NCBI RefSeq assembly: GCF_038397745.1
Contig: NZ_CP151636.1
Coordinates: forward strand, 186,001-250,000
Reading direction: 5' to 3'
From: Microbacterium sp. LWH11-1.2
Lineage (GTDB): Bacteria; Actinomycetota; Actinomycetes; Actinomycetales; Microbacteriaceae
Length of the DNA stretch: 64,000 nt
Under the pieces are notes generated by a model. It saw nothing but the letters and a program-made list of their open reading frames with translations, was not told the DNA's origin and ran no database searches. The stretch's first letter is position 1. Each line of letters opens with the position of its first letter. This document shows positions 9,082-17,705 of the stretch, piece after piece. Position numbers and translations under genes: made by a program.

Positions 9082-9546
9082 TCAGAGCAGCTGGAATACG
9101 CGGATTCGGATCCGCTGGCCTTCATCGCTCGCCACCCCGATGAACTGATTCTCCGCCAACCATCGGTACGTGGGCGAATCCGTGCGGAAAGTGAAGGCCG
9201 TACGGAAATAGTACGAGCCTTCCTCGACGGGTTGCCCTGCCTCGAGAAGCTCCTCGACCTCGAGCGTCGCACGGAAGTAGCCCACATTGGTGACGTCCAC
9301 CACGACGCCATCGCTCGTCTTGATGAGATACCGGGCCTCGACACGCGTCGTGTCCTGCCGCTTCACCGACCAGTCGCCGCCGCCCGACAGCACCTCGCCC
9401 GAGAGGCGTGGCCCTTCGAAACTCCCCCCCGTGATCGGAGTGAACCACAACTTCTCGTCTTCTCCGACACCGATGTGCCACCCCTCGGCGATGTCCACGA
9501 GGATGTCGAAGGCGAACTCGAAGGTCGGCATGGTCAGGTCGGGCAT
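9082..9546 (-). CDS. DUF3237 family protein
   Basis: A 154-residue protein matching the DUF3237 pattern: GGSFEGPRLSGEVL, GGGDW, then TTRVEARYLIKTSDGVVV. The family is a small beta-barrel of unknown biochemical role, often found in catabolic clusters. I start at the ATG at 9546, with GAGGAA upstream; the extended frame to 9615 would overlap the amidohydrolase. It lies between the amidohydrolase and the TetR gene, on the same strand. No function should be inferred beyond a possible role in the same pathway. Confidence 0.7.
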   Translation of the reverse strand: MPDLTMPTFEFAFDILVDIAEGWHIGVGEDEKLWFTPITGGSFEGPRLSGEVLSGGGDWSVKRQDTTRVEARYLIKTSDGVVVDVTNVGYFRATLEVEELLEAGQPVEEGSYYFRTAFTFRTDSPTYRWLAENQFIGVASDEGQRIRIRVFQLL

Positions 9547-9611
9547 GGGGTTCCTCTTGTCGTGGTCTTTCAGGTGTGTTCCTCGGCGGTCATGCGCAGA
9601 CCCGAGCGGAA

Positions 9612-11339
9612 TCATCGGGGCGCCGGCAGACGTCCCGACACGACCGCACCCCGGTAGACGACCGCGGTCGGATGTACGGCGGCGAGGTCGTAACCGGGAG
9701 TCGTGAACGGGTCGACGTTGAGCACGACGAGGTTTGCGAGCTTTCCCGGCGATACGCTGCCGTAGTCCTTCTCGATGCGCAGCTGCACCGAGGCATCGAT
9801 CGTGTACCCCCGAAGCAGCCTGGACAGCGAGAGCGATGCTGCGGCGGCAGGTCGCCTGCTCTCGACGAATCGTTCAGCATCCAGAGGCACCTCCGGATCG
9901 ATCCGGGTGACGGCGATCTGCATGCCGAAGAAGGGTGCCGCCCGGTGCAGTTCAGCGGCCGACACCACATCACTCGAGAACGTGACCCGCGCACCGGCGT
10001 CGGCGATCGCGGCCACGTCGTACATACGCTCCCAGCGATGCGGACCGAGGTGGCGTGCGGCCTCCTCCCCGAAGTATCCGCCGGACCAATGATTGGTCCA
10101 GTTGACGATCACTCCGAGCTCAGCGGGCCGAGCCAGATCGGCCGGATCCACGAGCTCGCAGTGAGCGAACGTAACCTGGACGTTCCATGCGGTGCCCTCT
10201 GCCTCCACCTGAGACCGTGCACGCTCTACCGCGTCGCATGCCGTGCGGAAGGCCCGGTCGCCGACCATGTGGATGTGAAGGTCCACGGCTGCTCCGTTGC
10301 ACAGACGCAGGCACTCCACGAGATCGTCGAGCTCCATCTGGATCGCCCCCAGCGGGCCCGCATTGTCTTCGCTGAGCAGCGGATCGATGACGGCTCCGCT
10401 GCCGAGCTCGTTCGTGCCGTCGAGGAACAGCTTGACGGTGCGCACCCGCACCTTGCTCGAGTCGGAGTCGTCGTCGAGCGCAGCCACCGTCTCGAGCGCC
10501 TCTGGCAGATCGGCCAGGGTGCGGAACCGAATCGCTCCTTCGTAGTGCATGTGGAGGTCTCCACGGCTGTCGAGCTCTCGCATCGCAGTGATGACCTCCG
10601 GCGACTCGATGAGCGCGTCGAATACGGCCACCACTCCGGTGCTCCCGAGGAAGTCCAGGACCGGCCGGATGATCTCCGGCGTCGGCCGCTCCGGCGGAGT
10701 CCAGCCCAGCGCCTCATACATTCGCGGAAGGAACCCCGCGTGCGCGTTCTCGAAGATGTACCCGGTCGGGCGTCCACCGGCATCCCTCGCGAATCGCTCA
10801 AGTCCTGGCACAGGGTCCGGAGTGTTCTCGTCGACACCGAGGAGCTCGAGCATCCGGGTGTTGACCCAGCTCGCATGATCGCCGGAGTCCTGTACGAGCA
10901 CCGGACGATCGGAGATAGCGCTATCGAGCAGCTCCTTCGTCGCGCCGGCTTCGCCGAGGAGAGCAGTCGGGAAGTACTCGAAATACAGGTACGGCGCCTC
11001 CTCTTTCGGATGCGCTGCGCCGTGGTCGCGAATGGCATCGAGGACCTCGTCCACGCTGTGCGTCTCCGGCAGCTGCACATGCCATCCGCTCATCGCCACC
11101 AGGGCGGGGTGGGAGTGGGCATCGATCAGACCAGGGATCACCGTCCTCCCATCGAGATCCACCGTCGGGAGATCGTGATCCGCGGGGAGATCGGAGGCAT
11201 GACCCACCCACTCGAAGCGGCCGTCTTGGATCACGACGGTGTCCGCCACGGGACACTGGTCGTCGGAGGTGTGGATCACCGCATTCGTCAGGATCATCCC
11301 GGACATCACCCTTTCGCGGGGCAGGACTCCCCGGTTCAT
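9612..11339 (-). CDS. Amidohydrolase family protein (YtcJ/Amidohydro_3 type)
   Basis: A 575-residue metal-dependent hydrolase of the YtcJ-like branch. The first metal ligands are in GLIDAHSHPAL, later ligands in HCELVD and the C-terminal Asp motif FSSDVV, followed by a composite beta-sandwich end (PGKLANLVVLNVDP). Members hydrolyse amide, carbamate or ring C-N bonds. The ATG at 11339 overlaps the dppA stop (ATGA); a second in-frame ATG at 11306 has AAAGGG upstream and could be used. With the amidase it makes two hydrolases in one import operon. Confidence 0.8.
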   Translation of the reverse strand: MNRGVLPRERVMSGMILTNAVIHTSDDQCPVADTVVIQDGRFEWVGHASDLPADHDLPTVDLDGRTVIPGLIDAHSHPALVAMSGWHVQLPETHSVDEVLDAIRDHGAAHPKEEAPYLYFEYFPTALLGEAGATKELLDSAISDRPVLVQDSGDHASWVNTRMLELLGVDENTPDPVPGLERFARDAGGRPTGYIFENAHAGFLPRMYEALGWTPPERPTPEIIRPVLDFLGSTGVVAVFDALIESPEVITAMRELDSRGDLHMHYEGAIRFRTLADLPEALETVAALDDDSDSSKVRVRTVKLFLDGTNELGSGAVIDPLLSEDNAGPLGAIQMELDDLVECLRLCNGAAVDLHIHMVGDRAFRTACDAVERARSQVEAEGTAWNVQVTFAHCELVDPADLARPAELGVIVNWTNHWSGGYFGEEAARHLGPHRWERMYDVAAIADAGARVTFSSDVVSAAELHRAAPFFGMQIAVTRIDPEVPLDAERFVESRRPAAAASLSLSRLLRGYTIDASVQLRIEKDYGSVSPGKLANLVVLNVDPFTTPGYDLAAVHPTAVVYRGAVVSGRLPAPR

Positions 11340-12991
11340 TCGCCACCACCGGTGCCGCCGAGGTAGGCGACGGAGGGCATCGACATGTACGCGAACGACG
11401 TGATCGCGCCGCCGAGGCGGCTGTTCAGAAACGTCGTGGTGTGCAGGCTCAACAGCGGGATCGCGGCCGACGTGGCCTCCCCGATCTCCTGCGCCTCGAT
11501 CACGAGGCGCGCACGGTCCTCCGGATCGACGGCCGCTCGCGCCCGCTCGAGGAGAGTGGCGAGCTCGGGATCGGCGATCTGCGTGTAGTTGTAAGGGGCG
11601 CCTTCAGTCAGGGTGAACCCGAGGGGCTCCAGCGGCTCCGCCGTCGCGTTGAAAGACTCGCCGAGCAGCAGGTCCAAGCCGAAGCGCTCCCTGGTCACCG
11701 AGTCGTAGGAGGCGGTCGCATAGTCGAGGGGCTGGAGATCCTTGATCTCGATCTGCACACCGACCGCCTCTGCCTGCTGCTGCACCAGCTGCGCCACCCG
11801 CGAGAGGGTGGCCTGCCCCGCGGGCACGCCCAGCACCAGCGTCTCGCCGCCATAGCCTGAGCCTTCGACGAGCTTCTTCGCGGCCTCGGGATCGAACGTC
11901 CGCGCAGCCGCCCACTTGTCATAGGCGTCCTCGTACAGCTCGTGCTGCGCGGTCGGCCACGTGCGCGGGGTCACCGTGGCGTAGAGAGGGGCCGCCGCTC
12001 CGGAGTAGACGGTCGTCGCGAGCGCTTCTCTGTCGATGGCCTTCTGCAGGGCATCCCGGAGGGCGACGTCGGCCAGCGGCCCGTCCGCCCTGGCCACATA
12101 CAGCTGCAGGCTCTCCATCGACGGACCGAAGAAGAGCTGCCCGTTCGAGGCTGCTCCGAGAGTCGGCACTGCGGAGGGATCGATGCGGTATGCGCCGTCG
12201 ATCTCGCCGGTCGACAGCGCTTGGGATGCGGCCGTGCTGTCCGTGATGAAGGTGAACTTCGCGCGCTCGACGAGCAGAGGGAGCTCCTTGTTCCAGTAGT
12301 CGGGGTTGCGCTCGATGGTGATGTCGCTTCCCGGGCGCCACTGGTCGAGCGTGTACGGCCCGCTGCACATGATCCCTCCTGCCGCAGTTCCGAACGACGC
12401 ACCGGCTGTCTCGGCGAAGGAGCGTTCCACGACGGCACCGGCGAACGTCGCCATCTGCGCATTGAACATCGCATCCGGCTGGGCGAACCGAACCGTCACC
12501 GTGGCATCGTCCGTCTTCTCGACGTCGGCGACGTTCGCGAACAGGAACGCGGTGATCGCAGCCGGGTCCGCCGCTCGGTCCAGACTGTAGACGATGTCGT
12601 CTGCGGTGACGGGCCGACCGTCCCAGAACGTCGCCTTCGCTTCGATGGTGTAGACGAGCGTCAGCGGGTCCGGCGCCTCGAAGCTGACGAGGTTCGCATG
12701 CAGGGTGTAGTCCTCGTCGATTGCCAGGAGCGGGTCGCAGAGGTTCGCGACCACCGTCGCGCTCGAGTACGTCGCGGAGTCCCTGGGATCAAGCGTCGCC
12801 GGCTCGCCATCCGGCAGGTTCCACGTGATCTCCGACACCGACTCTGTAACCGATGGTGCGCGATCGGTCAGTTCGACCTCGATCTCGTCGGATCCCGTCG
12901 GGGTCGAGCATGCGGTGATGGACAGGAGACCCGCGGCGATGGTCGCCATCGTCAAAACCCTGCGGTATCGAAGGGACGTGCGTTCGGCCAT
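11336..12991 (-). CDS. dppA: ABC transporter substrate-binding lipoprotein, family 5 (DppA/OppA-like)
   Basis: A 551-residue solute-binding protein of the peptide/opine/nickel cluster. The signal peptide ends in a lipobox (LLSITAC), giving a lipid-anchored extracytoplasmic receptor. Typical family 5 features follow: a beginning such as WNLPDGEPATLDPRDSATYS, ATFWDGRPVTADDIVYSL in the first lobe and a long C-terminal lobe. GGAGGACTCC precedes the ATG. It is the first gene of the operon but is separated from dppBCDF by about 5 kb of enzyme genes. Family 5 proteins bind many non-peptide ligands, so the true substrate is open. Confidence 0.86.
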   Translation of the reverse strand: MAERTSLRYRRVLTMATIAAGLLSITACSTPTGSDEIEVELTDRAPSVTESVSEITWNLPDGEPATLDPRDSATYSSATVVANLCDPLLAIDEDYTLHANLVSFEAPDPLTLVYTIEAKATFWDGRPVTADDIVYSLDRAADPAAITAFLFANVADVEKTDDATVTVRFAQPDAMFNAQMATFAGAVVERSFAETAGASFGTAAGGIMCSGPYTLDQWRPGSDITIERNPDYWNKELPLLVERAKFTFITDSTAASQALSTGEIDGAYRIDPSAVPTLGAASNGQLFFGPSMESLQLYVARADGPLADVALRDALQKAIDREALATTVYSGAAAPLYATVTPRTWPTAQHELYEDAYDKWAAARTFDPEAAKKLVEGSGYGGETLVLGVPAGQATLSRVAQLVQQQAEAVGVQIEIKDLQPLDYATASYDSVTRERFGLDLLLGESFNATAEPLEPLGFTLTEGAPYNYTQIADPELATLLERARAAVDPEDRARLVIEAQEIGEATSAAIPLLSLHTTTFLNSRLGGAITSFAYMSMPSVAYLGGTGGGE

Positions 12992-13018
12992 GGAGTCCTC
13001 CGGATGGGCGGCTGTTCA

Positions 13019-13053
13019 GACTTTTATAGAACACTTGCTATTAAAAAAGCAAG
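13019..13053 (-). promoter_or_regulatory. Promoter and candidate operator for the dppA operon
   Basis: On the minus strand TTGCTT (complement of 13047-13052) and TATAAA (complement of 13023-13028) are 18 bases apart, a good sigma-70 match about 30 bases before the dppA start. CTTGCT (13034-13039) and AGCAAG (13048-13053) form an inverted repeat across the spacer, suitable for a repressor. The -10 region 13019-13032 is 13/14 identical to 180-193. Confidence 0.5.
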
Positions 13054-13101
13054 AGGCTTCCCGTTGCAGAACGACCGCTCCGGGCTCCGCGAACACGCGC
13101 C

Positions 13102-13581
13102 TCAGCCGCGCGAAGAGAAGGCGATCTCCCGCAGGATCGCAGCGAGGCGATCCTGCGTCTCCTCGTCGAGCACCGAGTACAACCGCTTCTCCGCAGCGCG
13201 CGCCGCGTGGTGGGCGACACGGTGCAGGCGCACTCCGGCATCCGTCGCGACGACGACGTTCGCCCGACGATCTCGAGGGTCGGGCTGCCGCTCGACAAGG
13301 CCATCGGCCTGCAGCTCGTCGATGAGCGCCACGACCTGACTGGGGTCGAGCCGGAGGAAGTCAGCGAGCTCGCGCTGCGACGGACGCTCGCCGGAGACGG
13401 CGAGCGCGAGCACCGAATAGGACCTCACTCGCAGCCCGTGCGCCGCGAGCGCCACGTTCCCCGCAGCGAGCGACAGCGCATTCGTCCGGGCGAGCAGGAA
13501 ACTGAGCTCGTCGGCGAGACCACTCTCGCACAGCCGGTCCACAGCCACGCTCACATCATCAGTCGGAATCGGGGAGGTCAC
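13102..13581 (-). CDS. MarR family transcriptional regulator
   Basis: A 159-residue MarR-type regulator: LRVRSYSVLALAVSGERPSQ enters the winged helix, followed by DFLRLDPSQVVALIDELQAD and the wing DPRDRRANVVVATDAG. I start at the GTG at 13581; no strong ribosome binding site is seen, so a leaderless transcript is possible, and upstream in-frame starts at 13605 or 13614 would run into the palindrome. It is divergent from the SDR operon and upstream of dppA. A 13-bp-arm palindrome sits immediately upstream and should be its operator. MarR regulators of aromatic-acid clusters (for example IacR) usually respond to the substrate or its CoA ester. Confidence 0.8.
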   Translation of the reverse strand: MTSPIPTDDVSVAVDRLCESGLADELSFLLARTNALSLAAGNVALAAHGLRVRSYSVLALAVSGERPSQRELADFLRLDPSQVVALIDELQADGLVERQPDPRDRRANVVVATDAGVRLHRVAHHAARAAEKRLYSVLDEETQDRLAAILREIAFSSRG

Positions 13582-13608
13582 GACGCAACGATAACAAATG
13601 ATGAGCGA

Positions 13609-13639
13609 ACACAATGATTGACTTTCTCAATCATTGTGT
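13609..13639. promoter_or_regulatory. Perfect inverted repeat, probable MarR operator
   Basis: Arms ACACAATGATTGA (13609-13621) and TCAATCATTGTGT (13627-13639) are perfectly complementary over 13 bases and separated by CTTTC. It lies in the divergent region between the MarR gene and the SDR operon, 31 bases before the SDR start. Position and symmetry fit autoregulation plus control of the enzyme operon. Confidence 0.7.
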
Positions 13640-13669
13640 GGTTCGATCATCGTGATTCGAAAGGACATC

Positions 13670-14602
13670 ATGTCTCTCAACGGAAAAGCCGCCATCGTCA
13701 CAGGCTCCGGCCGCGGGCTGGGCCTCGCCTACGCGCAGGAACTCGCACGCCAGGGAGCCTCCGTCGTGATCAACGACATCGACGCCGCCATCGCCGACTC
13801 AGCGGTCGAGAGCATCCGCTCAACGGGCGGAAACGCCACCGCCGTCGCGGCGCCGGTCGGGTCTGCGGACACCGCACAGGCTCTGGTCGATGCCGCCGTC
13901 TCCCACTTCGGACGACTCGACATCCTCGTGACGAATGCCGGAGTCCTACGCGACACCGTGCTGTGGAAGATGAGTGACGACGACTTCGACACCGTGATCG
14001 ACGTTCACCTGCGTGGAACATTCACCACCGTCCGCGCCGCTGCCTCCTATATGCGTGAGAACGAGATCGCCGGCCGCATCATCTGCATCGGATCGCCTAC
14101 CGGCCAGCGCGGCAACTTCGGGCAGACGAACTATGCGGCGGCGAAGGCGGGGATCGTCGGGATGGTGCGCACCTGGGCGCTCGAGCTCCGGCGGGCGGGG
14201 ATCACTGCGAACGCGATCATTCCCGTCGCCGCCACGGCGATGACCGCGACGGTGCCGTACTTCGCCGCCGCCGTCGAGGCGGATGCCGCAGGCCGACCGA
14301 TGCCCGACTTCTTCCGGCACGACCTCGGCTTCGGCACCGCTGCCGACGTCAGCGGACTCATCGCCTACCTGGCCTCGGACGACGCGGCCGGCGTGACAGG
14401 ACAGGCGATCGGCATCGGCGGCGACCGCATCCAGTTGTGGTCCCATCCCGAGCCCGTGGTCACGGAGTACCGTGACGGAGGCTGGACGACCGCCGCGCTC
14501 GAAGAGCTCTTCCCTACACTGATCGGCGAGCGGCTGCAGGACGTCGGCGAGAAGTTCCCGCCTCTTCCCGCCGAACTCCAGCGTCCTGCTCCTCAGGCCT
14601 GA
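13670..14602 (+). CDS. Short-chain dehydrogenase/reductase (hydroxyacyl-CoA dehydrogenase-like)
   Basis: A 310-residue SDR with the cofactor motif TGSGRGLG, the NAG motif (LVTNAGVL) and the catalytic YAAAK. The C-terminal extension beyond the core SDR domain resembles the dehydrogenase part of multifunctional beta-oxidation proteins, which oxidise 3-hydroxyacyl-CoA with NAD. AAGGA precedes the ATG at 13670. First gene of a four-gene operon ending in an acyl-CoA ligase, so a CoA-thioester substrate is plausible. Confidence 0.8.
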   Translation: MSLNGKAAIVTGSGRGLGLAYAQELARQGASVVINDIDAAIADSAVESIRSTGGNATAVAAPVGSADTAQALVDAAVSHFGRLDILVTNAGVLRDTVLWKMSDDDFDTVIDVHLRGTFTTVRAAASYMRENEIAGRIICIGSPTGQRGNFGQTNYAAAKAGIVGMVRTWALELRRAGITANAIIPVAATAMTATVPYFAAAVEADAAGRPMPDFFRHDLGFGTAADVSGLIAYLASDDAAGVTGQAIGIGGDRIQLWSHPEPVVTEYRDGGWTTAALEELFPTLIGERLQDVGEKFPPLPAELQRPAPQA

Positions 14603-15495
14603 TGACCGTGGCCCGCTACGAGTCGGCCATCGACCTCGCCTCGATCACCGCCGTCGACATGCATGTGCACATCGAGGTCGATGAACACGGGCACACCTCG
14701 CTGCCACCCGACCTCGCCGACGCCGCCTCCGCCTACTTCTCGACAGAGGGGCCGCGCCCCGATCTCGACTCGGTGGCGTCCTACTATCGCGATCACCGCA
14801 TGGCCGCAGTCGTCTTCACCGTCGACGCGACGACGCAATTGGGCCACAGGGGCCTCGCGAGCGAGGAGATCGCCGAGGGTGCAGCGCGCAACAACGACGT
14901 GCTGATCCCGTTCGGCTCGGTGGACCCGCGCCTCGGCATCGAGGCCGTCGACCGCGCACGGCGTCTCATCGACGAGCACGGCGTTCGCGGATTCAAGTTC
15001 CACCCCACTGTCCAGGGGTTCGATCCCAGCAATACGACGAACTACGCGCTCTACGGCGTCCTGCAGGACGCGGGAGTGGTCGCCCTGTTCCACACCGGGC
15101 AGACAGGCATCGGCGCAGGACTCCCCGGTGGGCGTGGCCTTCGTCTCGGGCTGTCGAACCCGATCCTGCTCGACCCGGTTGCCGCGGACTTCCCCGACCT
15201 GCAGATCGTCATGGCGCACCCGTCGGTGCCCTGGCAGGACGAGGCGCTGTCGGTGGCGACCCACAAGCACAACACCTGGATCGACCTGTCGGGCTGGAGC
15301 CCGAAGTACTTCCCGGAGAACCTCGTCAGGCACGCGAACACGCTTCTCCGGTACCGCGTGCTCTTCGGCTCCGACTTCCCCCTCCTCACCCCCGAACGCT
15401 GGATGCGCGACGTCGACAAGACCTCGCTCAGACCAGAGGTGATGCCGGGGATCCTCAAGGACAACGCCGCACGCCTGCTCGGCCTCGCACACTGA
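14602..15495 (+). CDS. Amidohydrolase family protein (Amidohydro_2, ACMSD-like)
   Basis: A 297-residue TIM-barrel metal-dependent enzyme with the N-terminal DMHVHIE metal motif, a barrel Lys/His region (GVRGFKFHPTVQGFDPSN), HTGQTG, and a C-terminal FGSDFPLL Asp ligand. This is the family of aminocarboxymuconate-semialdehyde decarboxylase and gamma-resorcylate decarboxylase, as well as hydrolases such as LigI. It could therefore be a decarboxylase or a hydrolase in the pathway. Starts by TGATG overlap with the SDR stop. Confidence 0.75.
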   Translation: MTVARYESAIDLASITAVDMHVHIEVDEHGHTSLPPDLADAASAYFSTEGPRPDLDSVASYYRDHRMAAVVFTVDATTQLGHRGLASEEIAEGAARNNDVLIPFGSVDPRLGIEAVDRARRLIDEHGVRGFKFHPTVQGFDPSNTTNYALYGVLQDAGVVALFHTGQTGIGAGLPGGRGLRLGLSNPILLDPVAADFPDLQIVMAHPSVPWQDEALSVATHKHNTWIDLSGWSPKYFPENLVRHANTLLRYRVLFGSDFPLLTPERWMRDVDKTSLRPEVMPGILKDNAARLLGLAH

Positions 15496-15514
15496 CCCCA
15501 TCGAAAGGAACATC

Positions 15515-15967
15515 ATGACCACCACCGTCGCCTATGCCGACGTCGACGGACTCGCCGGAACAGATCTCGGCTGGTCCGAATGGCTGGAGGTCACGCAGGA
15601 CCGCGTGAACCTCTTCGCCGACGCCACCGACGACCACCAGTGGATCCACACCGACCCGGAGCGTGCGAAGGACGGCCCCTTCGGAGGACCGATCGCGCAC
15701 GGCTTCCTGTCCCTCTCGCTCGTCATCAAGTTCTGGACCGAGCTGTTCGACGTCGACGGCGTCTCCACTAAGGTCAACTACGGTCTCGACAAGGTCCGCT
15801 TCATCTCCCCCGTCACCGTCGGCGCTCAGGTGCGCGGCAACGCCGTGATCGCCGAGGTCGCCGAGATACCGGGCGGCTACCAGCTCGCCGTCGACCACAC
15901 CATCGAGATCCAGGGCGCCGCCAAGCCCGCCGTCGCCGCGCGGAGCCTGTACCGCTTCTACGCGTGA
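15515..15967 (+). CDS. MaoC family dehydratase ((R)-specific enoyl-CoA hydratase type)
   Basis: A 150-residue hotdog protein with an intact hydratase motif: FADATDDHQWIHTDPERA gives the Asp/His catalytic pair, followed by AHGFLSLSL. It should hydrate a trans-enoyl-CoA. AAAGGA precedes the ATG by 5 bases. Paralogous in its C-terminal half (NYGLDKVRFISPVTV) to the degenerate hotdog protein at 7880-8362. Between the amidohydrolase and the acyl-CoA ligase in the same operon. Confidence 0.85.
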   Translation: MTTTVAYADVDGLAGTDLGWSEWLEVTQDRVNLFADATDDHQWIHTDPERAKDGPFGGPIAHGFLSLSLVIKFWTELFDVDGVSTKVNYGLDKVRFISPVTVGAQVRGNAVIAEVAEIPGGYQLAVDHTIEIQGAAKPAVAARSLYRFYA

Positions 15968-16046
15968 CACCTCTCGGCGCCCGGCACACGGCGGGCGCAG
16001 ACAACGCTTCGGCGCAAGGACGCGCCCCACCTCGAAGAAGAGAACG

Positions 16047-17576
16047 ATGCACACACAAGGACTCGGAGCCTGGCTCCCTCGACGCCGACTGCGAAACCCC
16101 CGCAAGGCGGCGATCACCTTCGGAGACGGGCAGCAGCTCTCCTATGCGCAGCTCGCGCACTCGGCGGAGCGCATGTCCGCGGTCCTCGTCGAACGCGGCG
16201 TGCGCCAGGGCGACAGGGTCGCCTATCTCGGCGAGAACAGCCCGGACTTCCTCATCACGCTGTTCGCAACGGTGCGGATCGGCGCCGTGTTCGTCCCCGT
16301 CAACACCCGCCTCGCGGTACCCGAGATCGCGCACGTCCTCACGGACAGCGGCGCTCGCATCCTGATCCACGATCCGGAGTTCGCCCATCGGCTCGAGCGC
16401 ATGCTCGCCGCGCCCGGAGCCCCGGCCCATGCCATCCGCACCGGATCGTCGGGGCGCGACGGCTCCCTCGGGCTCGCCCGTCTGATCGATCAGGCCACGG
16501 AGGTCCCGCCATTGCACGCGGCCGACGACGACACTCCTGCGGCCATCGTCTACACCTCGGGGACCACGGGTCGGGCCAAGGGCGCCGTCCTCACGCACGC
16601 GAACCTGACCGCGGTGGCCGTCAACAACCTCATCGACTATGACATCTGCTCCGACGACATCGCACTGATGATCTCGCCGCTGTTCCACGTCGCGGCTTTG
16701 GGCATGGGGGCACTGCCGGTGCTCCTCAAGGGCGGCACCCTCGTTCTCGAGAGAAGCTTCGATGCGGGCACGGCGCTGGATCTGATCGAACGTCACCGCG
16801 TCACCATGCTCTCCGGCGTCCCCACCACGTTCCAGCTGCTGGCCGATCACCCGGCTTGGGGCTCGACCGACCTGTCGAGTCTCAGCAAACTGACCTGCGG
16901 AGGGTCCGCGGTGCCCTCGCGCATCCTTACCGCCTATGAGGAACGCGGGATGTCGTTCTCCCAGGGGTATGGGATGACCGAAACCTCGCCTGGTGCGACC
17001 TCGCTAGCCCCCGAGATGGCCGTGCACAAGCACGGCAGCGTCGGTCTTCCGCACTTCTTCACCGATGTCCGCGTGGTCGATGAGCGCGGCACGGAGGTCA
17101 CGGCGGGAACCGTCGGCGAGATCCAGATCACGGGGCCCAACGTCTTCGCGGGCTATCACGGCCTTCCCGATGCGACGGCCGCTTCGCTCACTTCGGATGG
17201 CTGGTTCCGCTCGGGTGACCTCGGATACATCGACGACCACGGCTACCTATACGTCGCCGACCGGTTGAAGGACATGATCATCTCCGGCGGGGAGAACATC
17301 TATCCCGCTGAGGTCGAGTCACTCATCGCAGACATCGACGGGGTGACGGGAGCCGCCGTGATCGGGGTCCCCGACGAGAGATGGGGCGAGGCGCCGATCG
17401 CGGTTCTCACGGTTGGCGATGGTTTCGACATCACGCTCGACACCGTTCGAGGAGCGTTGGAAGGTCGCGTCGCCCGGTACAAGCTGCCCACCCGCATCGA
17501 GATCGTCGACTCGCTGCCTCGAACCGCCTCGGGCAAAGTGCGCAAGAACGAGGTTCGAGCACTGTTCTCGCGGTGA
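16047..17576 (+). CDS. Acyl-CoA ligase (AMP-forming)
   Basis: A 509-residue ANL-superfamily enzyme. The P-loop TSGTTGRAKGAVLTH, A5 motif YGMTET, A7 SGDLGYID, A8 hinge RLKDMIISGGENIYPAEVE and the catalytic Lys motif PRTASGKVRKNEVR are all intact. It activates a carboxylic acid to its CoA ester through an acyl-AMP intermediate, and is the likely entry step for the CoA intermediates handled by the MaoC and SDR proteins. Last gene of the operon, 79 bases after MaoC. The acid is not predictable from sequence. Confidence 0.87.
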   Translation: MHTQGLGAWLPRRRLRNPRKAAITFGDGQQLSYAQLAHSAERMSAVLVERGVRQGDRVAYLGENSPDFLITLFATVRIGAVFVPVNTRLAVPEIAHVLTDSGARILIHDPEFAHRLERMLAAPGAPAHAIRTGSSGRDGSLGLARLIDQATEVPPLHAADDDTPAAIVYTSGTTGRAKGAVLTHANLTAVAVNNLIDYDICSDDIALMISPLFHVAALGMGALPVLLKGGTLVLERSFDAGTALDLIERHRVTMLSGVPTTFQLLADHPAWGSTDLSSLSKLTCGGSAVPSRILTAYEERGMSFSQGYGMTETSPGATSLAPEMAVHKHGSVGLPHFFTDVRVVDERGTEVTAGTVGEIQITGPNVFAGYHGLPDATAASLTSDGWFRSGDLGYIDDHGYLYVADRLKDMIISGGENIYPAEVESLIADIDGVTGAAVIGVPDERWGEAPIAVLTVGDGFDITLDTVRGALEGRVARYKLPTRIEIVDSLPRTASGKVRKNEVRALFSR

Positions 17577-17705
17577 GGGCGCTCGTCTCGCCGGCTTCCG
17601 GGTGCAGGACGCTCGAGGCCGGCGCCTCGCCCGCGAGCCGCCCTGCCCCTCGAGCGGAGACGCGCCCGAGGAAAAGCATGCCGGCTCGTCGATCGATCTT
17701 GTACT

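Noticed and set aside
9576..11366. A 596-codon plus-strand frame antisense to the amidohydrolase
   Set aside because: A shadow frame created by GC-biased third positions; composition is Arg/His-rich, no family motifs, while the minus strand has a full metal-hydrolase signature.
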